Origin: an uncultured Clostridia bacterium
GTDB taxonomy: Bacteria; Bacillota; Clostridia; Christensenellales; UBA1242
Direction of reading: 5' to 3'
DNA: 25,742 nucleotides
NCBI GenBank assembly: GCA_944381255.1
Contig: CALWKL010000008.1
Location: 1 to 25,742 of the forward strand
Below are positions 1-9,733 of the stretch, piece after piece (position 1 is the stretch's first letter; each line of letters opens with the position of its first letter). The translations under genes and the position numbers were made by a program. The notes below the pieces were generated by a model. That model had not been told where the DNA came from and made no database searches. It worked only from the letters and a program-made list of their open reading frames with translations.

Positions 1-123
1 AACCTCAATCCAGAAGAAATACAAGAACGTTATGGAGATAGAATTTTGTCTAGAATTTTCAATAGGCGCACTACCCTAGCAATACCTTTCGACGGAAAAG
101 ATTTAAGGCTAAATAGTAAATAA
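1..123 (+). CDS. C-terminal end of a DnaC/IstB-like helicase loader (5' partial)
   Basis: The window opens inside a reading frame that gives 40 residues and ends at TAA (121-123). The peptide contains RYGDRILSRIF followed by a short hydrophobic stretch and GKDLRL. This resembles the end of AAA+ DnaC/IstB-type ATPases, where YGxRIxSRI is followed by a final basic GxDLR segment. Proteins of this family load the replicative helicase or assist IstA-type transposases; a chromosomal setting without transposase sequence favours helicase loading, but the ATPase motifs lie outside the window. It is transcribed towards the large lipoprotein gene, with a shared terminator between them. The assignment rests on the tail alone and is moderately secure. 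Confidence 0.65.
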   Translation, partial: NLNPEEIQERYGDRILSRIFNRRTTLAIPFDGKDLRLNSK

Positions 124-161
124 AAAAAGAAGTCAACTAATCAAAGTTGACTTCTTTTTTA
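122..161. terminator. Bidirectional intrinsic terminator between convergent genes
   Basis: A perfect 10-bp stem (128/129-138 pairing with 145-154, core GAAGTCAAC/GTTGACTTC) has a 6-8-base loop. It is flanked by an A-run on the left and a T-run (155-160) on the right, so each strand reads hairpin plus U-tract. It lies between the plus-strand helicase loader and the minus-strand lipoprotein gene ending at 182 and can serve both. Confidence 0.9.
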
Positions 162-181
162 CTTAATACAAGTTAAGTTAA

Positions 182-3100
182 TTATTGACCATCAGCTACA
201 TCGCCATTGTTATTAATCTCTGTTGGGTCGATAGAATCAGGAGTAGCTGTAGTCCATTTTATAGTCCATTCGCCATCTTCAAAGTCAAACATAGGAGCAA
301 GGCCTGCACCATTGACATATGAAGTATAAATAGTTGTACTTTCAACAGATGTGCTAGAAGTATTTATGTTTGACTTACTCAATACACTATCTTTCTCTGT
401 ACCATTAGTCAAGTCTCCAATGTATATAGTGCTTGAATCTACATAAGCACCACCAGGTTCACCTGCATAAATATTACTATTTACACTATCCACTGCACCA
501 TTATATAAAACTCGACAACAGCCTGTAGATACTGCGAAGTTCTTCAAGACACCACCACTAGCAGTACATACTATAGCACCTGTAGCACCTCGTGTCATAG
601 TTTGCTCTGTTACATCAGTGTATTTGTTGTACTCGATATACCCAGTATTCATAAGATTTAATAGATAAGAACCATTCATTACCACACCAGCAATACCACC
701 CAACAATGCTGCCACACCATCAGTATTGACTGTACCATGGTTAATACAATTAGTTACATAACCTTCACTTACTAGACCGGCTATACCACCAGACACACTA
801 GCTACTTGGCTACTTTCTGCAATACATTTACTACTTACCTGACCATAGTTGATACAACCACTAATATAAGAGTAATATTTTACATCAACATAACCTTGTG
901 AATTATCTGCTGGCTCTTTAAATGAAGCACCAGTGTTTGCTCCTACTATACCACCAGACCAATAACCTTTTACATTACCCTTGTTCTGTTGTGAATCAGC
1001 ATTTCGTACACCATTGACACAGTTGACAATATAGCCACCATTATTCAATCCAGCTATACCACCTACCATAACTACACTATTCTTATTTTGATTTTCAATC
1101 TCTAAGTCTAGTGTATTCGTACAGTTCTCAATGCGTCCTACGAATACCTTCTCATATAATAAGATTGCATCATCACCTTGACCAATTTGTCCAGAAATAA
1201 CTCGTTGAGAACCTACTAAGCCAGCGAATCCTCCAAAGTAATATTGTCCATTAGTATCTGAAGCTTCTGTAAAGTATCCTTCAACCACTGGCTGACGGTT
1301 TCCTGCCTCGTTTAGTTTGTTGTCATCACCTGTTAAATTACAATTAATGATTACACCATAGTTAGAGCCTACGAAAATACCATTGTACATACCTATGACA
1401 GAACCTACATCTAGGGTATTTACTTCAATTGTAAGATTGGTAATTACACCACCCATATTACCAAAGACAGTATCATCAAAGATTTGACCATCTTCTAGAG
1501 TAATTGGCTCCTTGTAAGAACCGAACAAAGATGACCAAATATATGTAGATGAGCTTCGTTTTTCTTGATAATTTGTGATTTTCTTGCCATTACCATCGAA
1601 GCCACCCTCAAGACTCAAGTCTCTGTATTTAAATGTAACACCTGAGTTTTCATCATAGAAGCGTGCTGGGTATGGCACGTTGTTGTTTGCATCTGAATAA
1701 GTCAACTGTAGTTCACTCAAATCAGGCAAACGCAAGTCGTTATTCAACTTAAAGTACATCTCTGGCAACCAGAATGAATTTGTAAATTGCTCTACAGTTG
1801 TAATAACAAATGGGTCATTACGAGTACCAGTACCAGACTCAAAGAAATTAAATTCGATTCTAGAAGCATCTAGATTAATAGCAGAACTACCAAAAGCAAG
1901 ACCTTCACTATTCAGCACAACCATAGACATATTAGTATAAGTACCTAATTGCCATAGAGGCATACCACCTATGATTTTACCATCTACAGACAAGTCATCA
2001 TCTTGATAAGCCTTGGCATCTACAAACTTCATCTCGGTTGTTTCGCCATTATTCATAGTATAGGTAATCAGCAATTGGTCTCCCTCGACTATACCAATAT
2101 CATCATCACTGCTAGAGATATTGATACTACAACCTGTAAGATCCCAAGAAATACGCACACCACCATTAATAGTATCATATTTAAAGGTACCATCTGCTGG
2201 AGTATTTAGTTTTCCTGCACTGAAGTTGTAAGTATTACTATTTAAGTATAGTATGCTTGCACCTTCACCATCACTTACACGATTTGCATTAGCATCTACA
2301 CGAGGCACTGTTCCTGCTACATATGCACTCATATCATAGATGTAAGTCAAGTCAGTCTGTCCAGTATCTGCCACTCTAGGCACACTGTATACCTGCTGTC
2401 TCAATAGCACTGTCTCAGATGCTGCAGGTTGCACAACGACATCACCTAGACGCACTACACGGGTTATATTAAAGTATAATTGCTCTTCTTGGTCTAGAGC
2501 TGTAAGTTCATCGCCCATATTCCATGCTAACTGACCTAAATTGTTAATATATAGGTAACGGTCTGTATTATCCTTTGTACCAATATCGGCAAGTTTTGAT
2601 ACTCGTGTGAGAGGTATTTCATTCCAAGCAGTATTTACATATCCCTCTAGGGCACCAGCTTTGGTAGGATTACCAGCAAACCTTACATATATCTCATCTA
2701 TGATTTCACCCTTAACATCATTGTTGTCGCTGAAATTATAAGTTTTATCTGTGAGAGCAATTGTCTCTGTAACTGTACCATATTTATATTTTAGGTCATA
2801 CTTGTTAATGGTATTTTTAACATTTGTCGCCCATACTAAATTACCATTTTCTACACCCAAATCATCTATAACACCAGTATATAGCAACTTGAATGTACCG
2901 TACGCATCACTGGTTAAGAAGATTTCATTGTTACTATCATTAGCCCCATACCAATTGTTACCTATTGAGTAAATAGTTACAATATACTCTCCAGCGCTGT
3001 CTGCACCTTTCCAATATTCTGATGCATAGAAGTAATTTTCTTCATCTAGGTCATAGTAGATAGTTTGCATAGCTTCTTTACTCTGAATGCTAAGCATGTA

Positions 3101-6100
3101 TTGAGTAGCACCAGAAGTGTCTACCCATTTACCAGTATCACCACTATCACGGAGTCCAAAATCAAATTCCCCATTTTCTACAATTCTAGAGTAAGCACCG
3201 GTACGATTTACAGTTACATCACGAGGAATACCAGCTGAAGTATATACTTGATATTTTAATTCTACCTCACCGAAGTCGCGATTTGGAGCGTACAACTTGT
3301 TTACCCAAACAGGCGCTGATAGATTACTGCTTAAGTATCCTGTAGTAACCTGCTTGCCATCACGAGTGAATGTGCCTCCACGAGTTGTCTCACCACCTAC
3401 GATTTCAAATTGCATCTGGAAAGCGCCGTAATTATTAGCAAAACTCAGGTCAGACAGAACTTCGGAATATGCTGTACTATCTGCTACTCGGTCTACCACC
3501 AACTTAGTAGCATTCTGACCAGTCAAGTAAATTCTATAGCCACTCGCACCGTTTACATCGTTCCATGCTACTTGACCATCTCTTACATACCAGCCATCAA
3601 AACTTGTTACATTGGTAGCATACCCAGAAGGGTCTAATATAGCACTAACTGTATTTGGTGTAAGTTGTGCTAACTTAGTAACTACCACATCACTTAAAAC
3701 GGTAGGAGAACTTACTAGATTTGCACTATTTCCACGAGCCATTGTAGTTACCTGATACCATACTCCAGGCTCCATTTCGCTCTCATCGATTTCATAATAT
3801 TCATCAGTAGCAGATAATTCGGCAGTAAATACTCTACCTGTTGGGTTAAGTGTCAATTCACTTCCAGACAGAGTCAACTCGCTGAATACTAGGTCCACAC
3901 CCTTGCTAGATGAATTTGAATTATTAATCTTAATACTGTTACCAACTACATTGATAGTAGGAGCAGTATAAATCACCATTGATTGTCTCTTGCTTATCCT
4001 ACTCTCCATCAAGAGATAATTGACTCCGTCCTTGATTATAGAATCGATAGGCTTGCCTAATTCATCTAGTTTGCGCACAGTATTAATATAAATTTGATAT
4101 TCGCCAAAATAATTGCCTTCATCAATATCTTGAATATTTGTAATATTTCCTTCATTCTCTAGAGGCTCTGCATTAAATAAGTTGAGCGAATATTTGCCAC
4201 CTAATTCTTGGTTATAAGGAACTTGATAGATTAACTCTACAGTTCTTACACCATCTAGGAATTTTTGCAGAGTAATTTGGTACATTGAGTTTTCATTCTC
4301 AGTCGTTACATTCCAATTTAGTACAGGCTTGTCATCTTCATCAGCAGACATATATACACCTGCTGGTTCTGAGAACCTTGAGAAACTTACCGCATCAGAA
4401 TACTCGCTACTCAAATATCTAGTGATTGCGTTATCCAAGTTGTTTTGATAACCTACTTGTTGCACCTTGACATAATAATCTCCACCAGTCCAGTTTTGAG
4501 AAATATTGTAGTATCCTCCATCTGTGCTAGCATCTACTGTAGTTTGTACCAAAATTTGGTCTTTTGCCACAGCTGATTTTTGACAAATCATAATGTTGTA
4601 TGAAGAAGCAGAATTATTGTAAGTTCCACTTGTCCACTTGATAGCAGAGGAAGTAATCTCAAAAGCAGAAGTATCCAGTTTTGGCAATTTGTAAATAGTA
4701 ACTGTACTATCCTCAGGGTCAGCACTTGTACCGGTATTCCTCTCATATGTAGTTACATTACTACTATACACTTTGTTTATATTGTCATTCAATGCTTGAA
4801 TTTTGATAGAAATAGGATTTTCTATTCCGCACCAGATATCTTCACCACGCAAAGACAATTCTGACAAGGTTGTGCTAGTATCACTGGTAACGAAGGAAAT
4901 AGATTGACCAGTCCTTGTATTTGTAACTGTTACATTAAATTGATTAATTCGTGAAATTATGCCATTGAGAGTAGCATAAGAATTTGTCCAAGAAATAATT
5001 CCGTTGTCGCCAACCGTGATTACAGGATTCTCTAACTTACATATCTCTATACCATCACTAGGGTAACTGGTAAGAGATGAGTCATCATCACCCCAAGCTT
5101 GCACTACGAATTGATAATTACCTGCAAGTACCAGGCTATCACTGAATACAGAATCAGAGAAATCTAATGAAGGATTATAGCGATCCACTGGCACTACATT
5201 AGCTTCAGTAGCTATTGGCACTGATTCTCCATCTTTGTAAAGTGAAACAGTATATCTATTTATTGAGGTACTAGAGGCAGTCCAAGATAATGTATATCCT
5301 CTTATATCCAAGCCCAAAGGTCTAGCAAGCATCTTGACTCTTTTTGGCTCAGAGAACTCAGAATTAATAAGATAGGTGTCTGGGCTACCTTGTACAGTAA
5401 TACTACCACCCTCACTCACTCTACTAGACACGACTTTAGTTTGAATAGAGATTGAATAATTAGTATTACCAGTTAAATTACTTATTACTGTCGAAGTAGT
5501 ATTAATATCATAATCATCAGTCAATACTGCTTCACCAATTTTTATTACATACCTAATAGCAGCATTGTATCTACCTACATTATCATCTACATAAGGGTCC
5601 CAAGTAAGCACACCATCTACCACTCTTAGATTTTGTGGGGCTTGCATTTGATAAGTCTTTATAGTGTCAGACCAGTCTCCATTAATATCATAGGTACCAC
5701 TTGTATTTGTATTTATTGCGCGTACAGAGAAACTGTAGAACCCATCGCCATCTACATCTGCTAACGCATTAGTTAGATTTAGCGAACCACCACCAGCACT
5801 TACCGTCTTGAGCACTTGCTCACCATCGGTACGCATAATACGGACTTCTACAGAATCGGTAGAGATGGTATTTCCCTCAGTGTCCACAGTCTGACCATCA
5901 GAATTTCTCCAACTCAAGTTACCATCTGCTACTGACAAACATTCTGTTGATACAGTGCCGTACTTTGAAATAGCAATTTTATCACTATTTTGACTCTTAA
6001 TTACATAATCACTATTATCATCTGATACATAGATATATACTTCTCCAGACCTGCCATTTGTAAAATCAGCAGACTCTGGCTCATAATTATATGATACTTT

Positions 6101-7864
6101 ATTTGGTACGGTCTCTATCTCATGTATTTGACCAGAAGTGAATACTAAAGTATACTTTTCGGCATCTGGTATAGCGTCCCAAACTAATTCACCTTTTGAA
6201 ACTCTAAGATTAGGTGTAGCCAGTTTTATAAGTACTTGCTCAGCTTTGCGCACTGCACTATTTTCAAAATTGCTATTTATATCAGCTTGAGCAACAATTT
6301 TTATATAATTATTACCCACATTCCATATTGGAGCATTGTTGATAGAATTTGTCTGGTCATAAGAAAGGATAATCTTGGTATTATCTTCGCCCATCACATC
6401 GTAGAAAAGCGTATCACTGGAAGTTAGATAATCTTCAGCATTGCTACTAATATAAACTTTGTACCCTATAGCATTGTTTACCTTGTTCCAAGAGATAGTA
6501 TATGTATTATCTGTGTTGTTTGGACTAATCATTATCTCGCCAGAGATAGCTGAAAGTTGCTTTTTGGCACACACACTACTACCGCTGTCCATGTATACAA
6601 AACTTGTTTGGCTAGTGCCCAATGCATACAAATAAACATCATAATTATCACTTGTCTCAATCAAGTCATAATTGTCGATTTGAGTTAAATCATAAGAAGT
6701 AGTACCGTATGCATCTATAACTTGCACCAATGTATTAGTTATTACATTTTCTTCATTTTTACAATCAATGCGTATTAAGTATTTATCTGCATACACTACA
6801 GAATCCCAACTTAGCACTTTACTAAAGTTAGACTCACTGTTATAAGAGGAAATACGAAGATTCGTAGGAACTGTTAGTTTACCTACCTGTACTACATTTC
6901 CGTATCCAGAACCGTATATATTTTCAGTTACACTTTCTTTTGCTCTAAATACTACATACACAGGATCGTTCATTATATTACTAGGAACTTGTACTACTAA
7001 CTTATCTTCTCTAATTTCTGCATCAGCAATAGCGGCGTCCCATAATTCTTGTTGCACACTAGGTAGTGTAGTACCCGTTACTGGAGTAATTCTAGCTTCA
7101 TAATCATCTATGCTATCAGTATTTTTAAGCAAACTAAAGCTTAATTCGTATGTTCTAGGTTCTAGGCTCTCTACATCTCCCACAGCAGTAATCTGCAAAT
7201 CATTAGGCTTACCGATTTTTGCAAAATGGAAATCTGCAGAAATCATTGAGTCATTGTAAAGCACATTCCCTTCATCACCTAAAGCACGCAAATTGACAGT
7301 GTATTCACCCTCAGGCAAATCGGTATAATATGTAGCCGTAGTTGCAAATTTACCAAGCGCTTCGCCATCACGTGAAATAGTTAATTCATACTTTGGTGCG
7401 AATGACTCAGAACTATTTGCCTTGACTGCGTCCCAAGTAAGTCTTGTACCGTCATAGCGTATATTTGTAGGAGTAGCCAGAGTCTCTTTTGAACTTACTA
7501 CATTAACTACTGCCACAGCAGATAAGGCACTAGCATTATCTTGAGAGATAATGGTAACATTACAAGAACCAGCTCCCACTGCAGTAACTACACCGTTGTT
7601 GTCGACAGTAGCGACATTTGGATTGCTAGTAGTGAATTTTACCGTCTTATTATTTGCCTCTTGAGGCATTACGGTGTATTTCAAAGTGTATTCCGACCCA
7701 TTAGGCAAAGGAATGGTCTTTGACTCATCATCAAGTAAAATATATGACACATAAATCCTATCGTCCCAATTAATCGGTAGGTCATCATCATTATTACAAG
7801 CGACTAGCAAAGGCGCTGCAAACAAAATTAGCAAGCCTACCAAAAGGTTCTTGATTTTATTCAT
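182..7864 (-). CDS. Giant surface lipoprotein with BIG2, FN3-like and GLUG-like domains (2560 aa)
   Basis: A predicted secreted lipoprotein of 2560 residues. The N-terminus has a basic start, a hydrophobic core and a lipobox LVAC with Cys23 as the lipidation site, followed by NNDDD. Residues about 37-122 form a bacterial Ig-like BIG2 domain (NPNVATVDNNGVVTAVGAG). Residues about 128-2000 contain roughly 17 divergent fibronectin-III-like units, each starting like LATPxNLRVxxGxLxWD and followed by a Y-x-V/I-x-I strand about ten residues later. From about residue 2005 a GTGTRNDPFVI segment opens a C-terminal domain with GLUG-like repeats (GGFAGL, GGIAGLN, GGIVGAN, GGIAGLV, GGIAGVV) interleaved with NCxN turns. 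There is no LPXTG or transmembrane anchor at the end. The ATG at 7864 is chosen over an upstream TTG because AGGAG (7876-7880) precedes it and it begins a clean signal peptide. No promoter is obvious directly upstream. A role in adhesion or polymer binding is inferred from domains only. Confidence 0.9.
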   Translation of the reverse strand: MNKIKNLLVGLLILFAAPLLVACNNDDDLPINWDDRIYVSYILLDDESKTIPLPNGSEYTLKYTVMPQEANNKTVKFTTSNPNVATVDNNGVVTAVGAGSCNVTIISQDNASALSAVAVVNVVSSKETLATPTNIRYDGTRLTWDAVKANSSESFAPKYELTISRDGEALGKFATTATYYTDLPEGEYTVNLRALGDEGNVLYNDSMISADFHFAKIGKPNDLQITAVGDVESLEPRTYELSFSLLKNTDSIDDYEARITPVTGTTLPSVQQELWDAAIADAEIREDKLVVQVPSNIMNDPVYVVFRAKESVTENIYGSGYGNVVQVGKLTVPTNLRISSYNSESNFSKVLSWDSVVYADKYLIRIDCKNEENVITNTLVQVIDAYGTTSYDLTQIDNYDLIETSDNYDVYLYALGTSQTSFVYMDSGSSVCAKKQLSAISGEIMISPNNTDNTYTISWNKVNNAIGYKVYISSNAEDYLTSSDTLFYDVMGEDNTKIILSYDQTNSINNAPIWNVGNNYIKIVAQADINSNFENSAVRKAEQVLIKLATPNLRVSKGELVWDAIPDAEKYTLVFTSGQIHEIETVPNKVSYNYEPESADFTNGRSGEVYIYVSDDNSDYVIKSQNSDKIAISKYGTVSTECLSVADGNLSWRNSDGQTVDTEGNTISTDSVEVRIMRTDGEQVLKTVSAGGGSLNLTNALADVDGDGFYSFSVRAINTNTSGTYDINGDWSDTIKTYQMQAPQNLRVVDGVLTWDPYVDDNVGRYNAAIRYVIKIGEAVLTDDYDINTTSTVISNLTGNTNYSISIQTKVVSSRVSEGGSITVQGSPDTYLINSEFSEPKRVKMLARPLGLDIRGYTLSWTASSTSINRYTVSLYKDGESVPIATEANVVPVDRYNPSLDFSDSVFSDSLVLAGNYQFVVQAWGDDDSSLTSYPSDGIEICKLENPVITVGDNGIISWTNSYATLNGIISRINQFNVTVTNTRTGQSISFVTSDTSTTLSELSLRGEDIWCGIENPISIKIQALNDNINKVYSSNVTTYERNTGTSADPEDSTVTIYKLPKLDTSAFEITSSAIKWTSGTYNNSASSYNIMICQKSAVAKDQILVQTTVDASTDGGYYNISQNWTGGDYYVKVQQVGYQNNLDNAITRYLSSEYSDAVSFSRFSEPAGVYMSADEDDKPVLNWNVTTENENSMYQITLQKFLDGVRTVELIYQVPYNQELGGKYSLNLFNAEPLENEGNITNIQDIDEGNYFGEYQIYINTVRKLDELGKPIDSIIKDGVNYLLMESRISKRQSMVIYTAPTINVVGNSIKINNSNSSSKGVDLVFSELTLSGSELTLNPTGRVFTAELSATDEYYEIDESEMEPGVWYQVTTMARGNSANLVSSPTVLSDVVVTKLAQLTPNTVSAILDPSGYATNVTSFDGWYVRDGQVAWNDVNGASGYRIYLTGQNATKLVVDRVADSTAYSEVLSDLSFANNYGAFQMQFEIVGGETTRGGTFTRDGKQVTTGYLSSNLSAPVWVNKLYAPNRDFGEVELKYQVYTSAGIPRDVTVNRTGAYSRIVENGEFDFGLRDSGDTGKWVDTSGATQYMLSIQSKEAMQTIYYDLDEENYFYASEYWKGADSAGEYIVTIYSIGNNWYGANDSNNEIFLTSDAYGTFKLLYTGVIDDLGVENGNLVWATNVKNTINKYDLKYKYGTVTETIALTDKTYNFSDNNDVKGEIIDEIYVRFAGNPTKAGALEGYVNTAWNEIPLTRVSKLADIGTKDNTDRYLYINNLGQLAWNMGDELTALDQEEQLYFNITRVVRLGDVVVQPAASETVLLRQQVYSVPRVADTGQTDLTYIYDMSAYVAGTVPRVDANANRVSDGEGASILYLNSNTYNFSAGKLNTPADGTFKYDTINGGVRISWDLTGCSINISSSDDDIGIVEGDQLLITYTMNNGETTEMKFVDAKAYQDDDLSVDGKIIGGMPLWQLGTYTNMSMVVLNSEGLAFGSSAINLDASRIEFNFFESGTGTRNDPFVITTVEQFTNSFWLPEMYFKLNNDLRLPDLSELQLTYSDANNNVPYPARFYDENSGVTFKYRDLSLEGGFDGNGKKITNYQEKRSSSTYIWSSLFGSYKEPITLEDGQIFDDTVFGNMGGVITNLTIEVNTLDVGSVIGMYNGIFVGSNYGVIINCNLTGDDNKLNEAGNRQPVVEGYFTEASDTNGQYYFGGFAGLVGSQRVISGQIGQGDDAILLYEKVFVGRIENCTNTLDLEIENQNKNSVVMVGGIAGLNNGGYIVNCVNGVRNADSQQNKGNVKGYWSGGIVGANTGASFKEPADNSQGYVDVKYYSYISGCINYGQVSSKCIAESSQVASVSGGIAGLVSEGYVTNCINHGTVNTDGVAALLGGIAGVVMNGSYLLNLMNTGYIEYNKYTDVTEQTMTRGATGAIVCTASGGVLKNFAVSTGCCRVLYNGAVDSVNSNIYAGEPGGAYVDSSTIYIGDLTNGTEKDSVLSKSNINTSSTSVESTTIYTSYVNGAGLAPMFDFEDGEWTIKWTTATPDSIDPTEINNNGDVADGQ

Positions 7865-7984
7865 TATCTGTATATCTCCTATTTTCTTATGTTCTCTAAA
7901 AATCAACAAAAAAATTCAAAAAGCCCGTAAATTTTTTTGATAATCTTCAATCCAACAACTTTTGTCCCAAAAATATCAAGGTAA

Positions 7985-8061
7985 TGGTGCTCCCGAGCCG
8001 ATTCGAACGGCTGACCTTTGCCTTAGGAGGGCACTGCTCTATCCATCTGAGCTACGAGAGC
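7985..8061 (-). tRNA. tRNA-Arg (anticodon CCU), CCA encoded
   Basis: The minus strand folds into a complete cloverleaf of 77 bases. The 7-bp acceptor stem is GCTCTCG/CGGGAGC with one G-U pair, the D arm is GCTC...GAGC, the anticodon loop is CTCCTAA (anticodon CCT, reading AGG), and the T arm is AGCCG-TTCGAAT-CGGCT. The discriminator is A, followed by an encoded CCA. The first anticodon-stem pair (27-43) would be a G-A mismatch; the other four pair. A strong promoter lies 37 bases upstream. The lipoprotein gene follows 120 bases downstream with only a weak A/T hairpin between them (7908-7938), so read-through is possible. Confidence 0.96.
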
Positions 8062-8097
8062 ATAAGAGTAATCTAAGCACTGCAACCTTGACAATTT

Positions 8098-8127
8098 ATT
8101 ATATCAATACTATGAATACTTTGTCAA
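8098..8127 (-). promoter_or_regulatory. Sigma-A promoter of tRNA-Arg
   Basis: On the minus strand there is a perfect -35 TTGACA (8122-8127), an 18-base spacer and a perfect -10 TATAAT (8098-8103) with an extended -10 TG (TGATATAAT, 8098-8106). Transcription would start near 8090, about 29 bases before the mature tRNA 5' end. Confidence 0.88.
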
Positions 8128-8486
8128 ATCAAATCAATAAATTTTAGTAACAATAGTTATGAAATATAACTCAATCACCATATAAAATTTTTACACTAAT
8201 CATTGTGAATTTATTGATATAATATAAATTCATTGTATTATAATATCCTCTATTTATAAATATTAATTTAACAATATCAATAGTTAAGTAAAGATATTTA
8301 TAATCAACTTTAAAATAAAAATTCCTATAAAGACATACACATTTAAGTTACAAAAGAAGTCGAATATATGAAATTAATTCTAATCTATCACTACTTATTA
8401 AAATTTAATATAAAGTAAATTAAATATATAATGATTATTTAATTAATACATTTTGTTAAAAATTTTGTCATTCTTATTGAAATTAC
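8128..8486. other. Long AT-rich intergenic gap without a recognisable gene
   Basis: About 360 bases of very AT-rich sequence lie between the tRNA promoter and the promoter of the phosphatase-fold gene. No open frame with a ribosome binding site was found on either strand. One plus-strand extended -10 (TGATATAAT, 8215-8223) is present without a good -35. Nothing else was recognised. Confidence 0.5.
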
Positions 8487-8516
8487 TTGGTAAAAGCATT
8501 TTGAATTTGTTATACT
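8487..8516 (+). promoter_or_regulatory. Probable sigma-A promoter of the EEP-fold gene
   Basis: A -35-like TTGGTA (8487-8492), an 18-base spacer and a -10 TATACT (8511-8516) lie just upstream of the AAGGAG ribosome binding site (8527-8532). The implied leader is very short, about 15 bases. Confidence 0.6.
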
Positions 8517-8538
8517 AAGATAAAATAAGGAGAACAAA

Positions 8539-9678
8539 ATGAAGAGTTCAACAAAAAAGGTGTTTAAAAATATGATTATTGCAATAGTTGTAATTATAGC
8601 GGTATTAGCATTGATTTTCGGCAGTTACGTATTGTACCTCACATGCCAATATTATCGAATTGAAGATAACCTAGAGTTAACAAATTCAAATAATCCTACT
8701 ACCTTGCTAAGCCTTGATACTGACTATAAAATTACTACTTACAACATAGGCTTCGGTGCATATACTCAAGATTTTACCTTCTTTATGGATACAGGAGTAA
8801 TGAAAGAAACTGGTGAGGAAACTCACGGTACGGGTAGTAGAGCTAAGAGTAAAGAGGCAGTAATTAATACCACAGCAGGAGCCATTCGTGCAGTTAGTGA
8901 TTACCAACCAGACTTTATGTTTTTCCAAGAAGTAGACACTTCTTCTCATCGTAGTCATTTTGTCAACCAATATGACCAAATCACCGAAGCATTCAAAGAT
9001 GGCAATTATGGTACAAATTTTGCATCAAATTTCCACTCAGGATACCTATTCTACCCAATTACCAACCCACATGGCACAGTGAATGCAGGCATAGCTACCT
9101 ATTCAAAATACAAGATTGATAATAGTATTAGAAAATCTTTCCCAATAGATGAATCTTTCCCAACGAAATTTTTTGACCTCGATAGATGTTTCGTAGTCAA
9201 CAAATTGCCAATCCAAGGTTCAGAAAAATACTTGATACTTATTAACCTACATATGAGCGCTTATGACAAGGGCGGTGTATACAGAGCCAAACAACTTGCA
9301 CTATTACTTGATTATGTCGAGAGTGAATACCAGCAAGGTAACTATGTAATAGCAGGCGGAGACTGGAATCACGACATAGCAAATTCTAGTGAATACTTCC
9401 CTACTGATGAAGTCGTACCAGAATGGGTCGGCAAAATCAACCACGAGGAACTCCCTAATGGCTTTAGTTTTGCAACTTCCAAAAACAAGCCTACTTGCCG
9501 TTCTACAGATATACCATATACCAAGAAGGAAAATGGCGATTTAGTAAACTACTCAGTAGTAATAGATGGCTATTTAGTTAGCGACAACGTAACGGTAACA
9601 CAGGTACACAACATTGATACTGACTTTAAATTTTCCGACCACAATCCAGTATATATGACTTTTAAACTCAATGGCTAA
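8539..9678 (+). CDS. Membrane-anchored endonuclease/exonuclease/phosphatase-fold protein (379 aa)
   Basis: This belongs to the EEP (DNase I-like) superfamily of metal-dependent phosphoesterases. The family's catalytic positions are all visible: Asn69 (TYNIGFG), Glu131 (FFQEVD), His238 (NLHMSA), Asp275 and Asn277 (GGDWNHD), Asp343 (VIDGYLVS) and Asp367-His368 (SDHNPV). Residues about 11-36 form one hydrophobic helix after a basic start, so the enzyme is probably anchored in the membrane with the catalytic domain outside, or is released as a signal peptide is cut. The ATG is preceded by AAGGAG at six bases. It is a single-gene unit with its own promoter and terminator. The substrate cannot be told: DNA, phospholipid head groups and inositol phosphates are all used by relatives. 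Confidence 0.88.
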   Translation: MKSSTKKVFKNMIIAIVVIIAVLALIFGSYVLYLTCQYYRIEDNLELTNSNNPTTLLSLDTDYKITTYNIGFGAYTQDFTFFMDTGVMKETGEETHGTGSRAKSKEAVINTTAGAIRAVSDYQPDFMFFQEVDTSSHRSHFVNQYDQITEAFKDGNYGTNFASNFHSGYLFYPITNPHGTVNAGIATYSKYKIDNSIRKSFPIDESFPTKFFDLDRCFVVNKLPIQGSEKYLILINLHMSAYDKGGVYRAKQLALLLDYVESEYQQGNYVIAGGDWNHDIANSSEYFPTDEVVPEWVGKINHEELPNGFSFATSKNKPTCRSTDIPYTKKENGDLVNYSVVIDGYLVSDNVTVTQVHNIDTDFKFSDHNPVYMTFKLNG

Positions 9679-9688
9679 TGCAGTATTT

Positions 9689-9733
9689 AAAAAACACACC
9701 ATAAATGCACAAGGTTTTATGGTGTGTTTTTAT
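9689..9733. terminator. Bidirectional intrinsic terminator
   Basis: A 15-bp perfect stem (9691-9705 with 9716-9730, core AACACACCATAAA) has a 10-base loop and A/T runs at both ends. It lies between the plus-strand phosphatase-fold gene and the minus-strand DivIVA-like gene ending at 9734, and can stop transcription in both directions. Confidence 0.92.

Noticed and set aside
182..7864. Recent tandem duplication within the lipoprotein gene
   Set aside because: The units share only a sparse protein pattern; no long DNA repeats were seen between them.
7908..7938. Terminator between tRNA-Arg and the lipoprotein gene
   Set aside because: The 9-bp stem is A/T only with no G-C pairs; it is too weak to call as a terminator, although a T-run is present.
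7962..8147. A 61-residue plus-strand frame beginning MSQKYQGNG
   Set aside because: It runs through the complement of the tRNA-Arg gene, a well-known source of spurious proteins, and has no ribosome binding site.
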